A DNA stretch of 20,509 nt, from contig CAUZFZ010000170.1 in assembly GCA_963579025.1 (NCBI GenBank), forward strand, positions 1 through 20,509, written 5' to 3'. The DNA is from CAUZFZ01 sp963579025 (lineage in GTDB: Bacteria; Planctomycetota; Planctomycetia; Planctomycetales; Planctomycetaceae). The translations under genes and the position numbers were made by a program. The notes beneath the pieces are model-generated. The model was not told the DNA's origin. It saw only the letters and a list, made by a program, of their open reading frames with translations, and ran no database searches. This document shows, piece after piece, positions 17,671 through 20,509 of the stretch (its first letter is position 1; every line of letters begins with the position of its first letter).

Positions 17671-18819
17671 CTACGCCGTTTCACGGTCGGGTCGGCGGTC
17701 GCCGTCTCGTGGAGCATCGCCATCTGGTCGGCGCCCGGGCGCGTCACGCCGATCACTATCTGGTCCCCGTCGTCCCGGTCCGTCAGCTCCGGGTGGAGGC
17801 CCGTCACGACGACCATCTCGTGCATCCGGTCCTGGACCTCGATCTCCACGTCCGTCTGGCGGGCCACCCTGTGGGCCTCGGCCACGACCATCACGCGGAC
17901 CTGATTCGGGTCGGCGATCGCCGTGAGGTGGTCCGTCGCGACGGCCGTCTCGTGCATCGGGTCCCGGTCCTCGATCTCCACGACCGTTCGGTGGTCCACT
18001 CTGTGGGCCTCGGCCGTGACCATCACGCGGTCCTGCTGCCGGTCCGCGACCGCCTTGAGGGGGTCCATCTCGACGGTCGCCACGTGCGTCCGGTCCACGC
18101 CCGGATGATCGATTGAAAGGCGGCCCACCTTGCGGACCACGGAAGGACGGTGGTCCGGACCGGCCTGACTGTGGTCGCCCCATTCTTGACGCAAACTGAG
18201 GTGGGTCGGCGAATGGTGGTCTGCCACCGAATGACGGACGTCCCGAGTTACGGGCAAACGCAGGCGGTCCACTCGGTCGACCGAATTGCGGGCGAGCGAA
18301 TGACGGCGGGCCGCCTGGGCCACGTCCTCGAGCCATGTCAGGTTTGCGAAAATCACGACTGCCAGCCGAACGACCCTGCTGTCGTCCTTGCTGTGAATCT
18401 CGACGGCCTCCGCGGCCGGCGTCACGACCGTGGCCTTTTCCCCGACCTTTGGCATCACCGCGAGAACCTTTGCCCTTGCCGCGACCGGCATCGCGATCTC
18501 CCGGCCGCCCACCACGTGCATCCGGAGGGCCAGGCCGCCCATTGGGAGGGCCACCGGGACGTCCCATGTGTGGAGGACCATCGGGGCGTCGACATTCATC
18601 GCCACGTCGAGAGTCGCCTCGCGAACCTCGGTCTGGACCGCCGTCCCGTCGACCACCGTCAGACCGGTCGGAGAACAGCGACTGCAGTTCCTCGACTGAA
18701 ATGCGATCTCCCTTCTCGTCCGAGGGGCTGTCGACCGCATCGTCATCCGCTGCCGCTGAGCCGACCGTTAGTGCGACCAGAGCCGCAGCGCTCAGCGCAG
18801 AAATTGAGAGCCGTTTCAT
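17671..18819 (-). CDS. Secreted Gly/Arg/Pro/Asp-rich low-complexity repeat protein
   Basis: The protein has 382 residues. It starts at ATG 18819, preceded by a good GAGGAA site, and has a clear signal peptide (MKRLSISALSAAALVALTVG then SAAA before DDD). A short acidic segment with ISVEELQSLFSD (40-51) is followed by some 330 residues made almost only of Gly, Arg, Pro, Asp, Ser, Gln and Phe. Motifs include GRGKGKGSRGDAKGRGKGHGR (about 112-132, highly basic), GPPSFARPQFGRPSGPPAFAR and, near the end, two 44-residue repeats. I recognise no family. RGG-like composition suggests nucleic-acid or polyanion binding, or a disordered cell-envelope role; both are speculation. Other frames across this region are also long because of the biased composition, but only this one begins with a ribosome-binding site and a signal peptide. 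Neighbours give no functional hint. Confidence 0.72.
   Translation of the reverse strand: MKRLSISALSAAALVALTVGSAAADDDAVDSPSDEKGDRISVEELQSLFSDRSDGGRRDGGPDRGSRGDSRRGDECRRPDGPPHMGRPGGPPNGRPGPPDARGGRPGDRDAGRGKGKGSRGDAKGRGKGHGRDAGRGGRRDSQQGRQQGRSAGSRDFRKPDMARGRGPGGPPSFARPQFGRPSGPPAFARNSGRPSFGGRPPFADPPQFASRMGRPQSGRSGPPSFRGPQGGPPFNRSSGRGPDARGDRRDGPPQGGRGPAAGPRDGHGRGPQSGPPNGRGDRGPGPDARDGRRDGPPHGDRRPESGPRDGRGRGPQGGPPDGRGDRGPGPDARDGRRDGPPPGADGPGRRGPDSDRRDAPGRRPDGDAPRDGDRRPDRETA
17779..18024 (-). repeat. Tandem 132-bp (44-residue) repeat inside the Gly/Arg-rich gene
   Basis: Residues 266-309 and 310 to about 347 of the secreted protein are tandem copies (second one partial) sharing GRGDRGPGPDARDGRRDGPP exactly. 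At DNA level the period is 132 bases, seen for example from TCTCGTGCATC at 17816 and again at 17948 on the plus strand. A weaker, shorter copy precedes them (GRGPDARGDRRDGPPQ, from about residue 240). The length of this region may vary between strains by slippage or recombination. Confidence 0.8.
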
Positions 18820-19000
18820 GTGTTTTCCTCGTTTGGACACCGCTGTCGAAGCACAACTGGGCATGACCCGCGAATTCCCTTTGCGGAGTCGGTTGTGTGA
18901 TTGAGGCCCTGTAAACGCGCGCTTTGCCCCCATGTTTCGCGCGGAAAGCAAAAAAAGAGCCTGATCTTCCGATTGTCTGCTGCACCCTGTCGGGCAATGC

Positions 19001-19119
19001 TGTGAAGCATTTTCGTAGCCAATGTCGCCAGACTTTGGCGGTCCGGCCCGAACGGCCAACGTCTGGCGACTTCGGCTACCACGAACGCCCTGCTTTTCTC
19101 CGCAAAACAATGCTTCACA
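19001..19119. repeat. MITE-like long palindromic intergenic element
   Basis: Outer inverted arms TGTGAAGCA (19001-19009) and TGCTTCACA (19111-19119) flank a long imperfect hairpin centred near 19047. Its arms run about 19016-19046 and 19048-19078, with matching cores TAGCC/GGCTA and GTCGCCAGAC/GTCTGGCGAC and a short GC-rich loop. It lies in the gap between the Gly/Arg-rich gene and nuoD and codes for nothing recognisable. The form suggests a non-autonomous miniature element or an extragenic palindromic repeat; I cannot check its copy number. Confidence 0.65.
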
Positions 19120-19149
19120 TCGTTGCCTGCCGGGGCTGCGCATGAAGAA

Positions 19150-19176
19150 GCCCGGCCGATTTACAAGCGGCCGGGC
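19150..19176 (-). terminator. Probable terminator of the nuoD transcript
   Basis: GCCCGGCCG (19150-19158) pairs perfectly with CGGCCGGGC (19168-19176) around a 9-base AT-rich loop. It lies 17 bases beyond the nuoD stop codon. On the minus strand it is followed by CTTCTTCATG, only moderately T-rich, so this is a strong hairpin but not a textbook intrinsic terminator. Confidence 0.6.
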
Positions 19177-19193
19177 GTAAGCGCCAACGCTGA

Positions 19194-20432
19194 TTAACGG
19201 TCGATTTCGCCCATCACGATGTCGAGCGATCCGACCACCGCCGGAATGTCGGCCAGCAGATAGCCTTCGCTGAGCGGTGCTGTCGGGGCGAGATTGCAGA
19301 AGCAGGAACTCTTCGCTCGTGCCCGGAAGGGCTCCGCGTTTCCGTTGCCGACGAAGTAGAAGCCCATGGCTCCGCGAGGGCATTCTGTTTCGAGGTAGCA
19401 TTCGTCCTTCGGCAACTTTGTGGCCATCTTGTACGGAATCCGATACTCGCCCTCGGCGGTCGGGTACTTCTCAATCGCCTGACGTACGAGCCGCATCGCC
19501 TGGACGACTTCCATCATCCGCACGAAGAAGCGACACCAGTTGTCACCGAGTACAGCTTCTCGCGGCATCTCATCGAACGGTGCGAGGCGGACATCCCAGT
19601 CGTAGCCTTCATACATGCGTGTGTAGATCGGGTCGCCGTCGCGACGTAGGTCCCAGTCCACGCCGCTGCCACGCAGTACGGGACCAGTGCAGCCGTAGCT
19701 GATGGCATCTTCACGCGAGAGGACTCCCAGTCCCGCCGTTCGCTTGATGAATATGTGATTGCGCGTGAGCAGGGTGTGGTATTCCTGAATCCGTGGTTCC
19801 AGCCAGTCGAGGAACATCGTGACGGCATCGACCCAACGAACTTTCATGTTGGGATCGCGCTCCGTCAGTGTGGCGAGTCCTGGCGGAATCGGAATCATGT
19901 TGGGCAGGTCGTGAGTAGCGCCGCCCGGTGTCAGGTAGCTGTACGTCAGACGAGCGCCACACGCCTCCTCGAACAGGTCGAGGACAATCTCGCGCTCGCG
20001 AAACGCATACAGAAACGGGCTGAATGTGCCCAGGTCGAGACCATACGCGCCCATACCGACGAGGTGGCTGGCAACCCGACCGAGTTCCCCGATCAGCACG
20101 CGGAGCACCATCGCTTTCTCCGGAACCTCCATGCCGACCAGCTTTTCGACGGCCAGCGACATGCCGAGATTCATGTTCATCCCGGCCAGGTAGTCCATGC
20201 GGTCCGTGTACGGGATCCACTGAACCGGAGACAGGTTCTCACCGATCTTCTCGGCACTGCGGTGCAGGTAGCCCAGATGCGGTGTGATCTCGTGAACGAT
20301 TTCCCCGTCCGTCCGGAGGAGCAAGCGCAACACGCCGTGCGTGCTGGGATGCTGCGGCCCCATGTTGACGAGCATCTCGTCGGTGCGGACGTCGAATTCA
20401 ACGATGCGGGGATCTTCGAGTGTAACGCTCAT
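19194..20432 (-). CDS. nuoD: NADH-quinone oxidoreductase subunit D (complex I, 49-kDa type)
   Basis: The protein has 412 residues, the usual length for stand-alone NuoD. It is the peripheral-arm subunit that forms the quinone-binding pocket with NuoB. Diagnostic stretches are present from end to end: NMGPQHPSTHGVLRLLL near the N-terminus, including the quinone-pocket histidine loop; GYLHRSAEKIGENLS; YTDRMDYLAGMNMNLG; GELGRVASHLVG; YSYLTPGGATHDLP; and the C-terminal SLDIVMGEIDR. Nothing appears disrupted. The ATG is preceded by a weak GGACAAG site, and an upstream frame ends 15 bases before it, so nuoD is probably internal to or last in an operon. No other nuo gene follows; a hairpin lies just downstream. 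Confidence 0.98.
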   Translation of the reverse strand: MSVTLEDPRIVEFDVRTDEMLVNMGPQHPSTHGVLRLLLRTDGEIVHEITPHLGYLHRSAEKIGENLSPVQWIPYTDRMDYLAGMNMNLGMSLAVEKLVGMEVPEKAMVLRVLIGELGRVASHLVGMGAYGLDLGTFSPFLYAFREREIVLDLFEEACGARLTYSYLTPGGATHDLPNMIPIPPGLATLTERDPNMKVRWVDAVTMFLDWLEPRIQEYHTLLTRNHIFIKRTAGLGVLSREDAISYGCTGPVLRGSGVDWDLRRDGDPIYTRMYEGYDWDVRLAPFDEMPREAVLGDNWCRFFVRMMEVVQAMRLVRQAIEKYPTAEGEYRIPYKMATKLPKDECYLETECPRGAMGFYFVGNGNAEPFRARAKSSCFCNLAPTAPLSEGYLLADIPAVVGSLDIVMGEIDR

Positions 20433-20447
20433 AGTCTTGTCCGTCGG

Positions 20448-20509
20448 TCAGGTGTCGCCTGACGGTTCCGGCTTGCGGTTAACAGTGATGTCGTTCAGGA
20501 GCCCACTAC
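20448..20509 (-). CDS. C-terminal end of the gene upstream of nuoD (possibly nuoC), partial
   Basis: A minus-strand frame enters from the right edge and encodes SGLLNDITVNRKPEPSGDT before TGA (20448-20450). It stops 15 bases before nuoD, the spacing expected inside an operon, and nuoC precedes nuoD in most bacteria. Only 19 residues are visible and none is diagnostic, so nuoC is an inference from position. Confidence 0.45.
   Translation of the reverse strand, partial: SGLLNDITVNRKPEPSGDT

Noticed and set aside
17658..18746. Alternative 362-residue minus-strand frame and the plus-strand frames at 18150-18904
   Set aside because: The biased Gly/Arg/Pro composition keeps several frames open. 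Only the frame starting at 18819 has a ribosome-binding site and signal peptide.
18820..19401. N-terminal extension of the Gly/Arg-rich protein up to 19401, and small proteins across 18743-19145
   Set aside because: These frames run through the palindromic element and the terminator hairpin, and even into nuoD. They show no coding motif.

Overview
The window looks like a chromosomal segment from a member of the Planctomycetota. The case rests on gene content: a very large FG-GAP/VCBS-repeat surface protein carrying the planctomycete-type N-terminal 'LEDRTML' (LEPR-XLL-like) motif, a membrane Ser/Thr kinase with a DUF4384-like tail, an exported TPR-CHAT protein, an FHA-GAF class III cyclase, and many remnants of integrase and resolvase genes. 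Base composition is moderately GC-rich throughout. I see no rRNA, tRNA or CRISPR array.

Layout. Positions 1-600 are mobile-element debris: a long imperfect hairpin, then an integrase/transposase pseudogene on the minus strand broken by a nonsense codon, an internal deletion and a frameshift. A divergent GNAT-type acetyltransferase (855-2087, +) follows. Its 3' end overlaps, antisense, the remnant of a serine resolvase (1952-2419, -) whose catalytic serine is threonine and which has lost its C-terminal half. Next comes an FHA-GAF-cyclase (2787-4592, +), facing tail to tail an apparent two-gene operon on the minus strand: a membrane Ser/Thr kinase (8583-10580) followed 9 bases later by a large exported TPR-CHAT caspase-like protein (4680-8573). 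Divergent from the kinase, across a 267-base gap, lies the 1874-residue LamG/FG-GAP surface protein (10848-16472, +), followed closely by a TIGR03032-type gene (16496-17599, +) interrupted by one in-frame amber codon. On the minus strand a secreted Gly/Arg/Pro/Asp-rich protein with 44-residue repeats (17671-18819) is separated by a MITE-like palindrome and a strong hairpin from nuoD (19194-20432), with the tail of another gene just upstream of nuoD at the window edge.

How the genes may work together. The central block (cyclase, CHAT protein, kinase) has the parts of a phospho-signalling system: a kinase that can make phosphothreonine, an FHA domain that can read it, a cyclase that could make a second messenger, and a caspase-fold protein that its signal peptide places on the same side of the membrane as the kinase's DUF4384 tail. 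The physical linkage and the domains are seen in the sequence; the joint pathway is inference. The most notable molecular oddity is that the cyclase keeps its metal and transition-state residues but lacks both canonical adenine-selecting residues. nuoD belongs to respiratory complex I and appears to end its transcription unit here.
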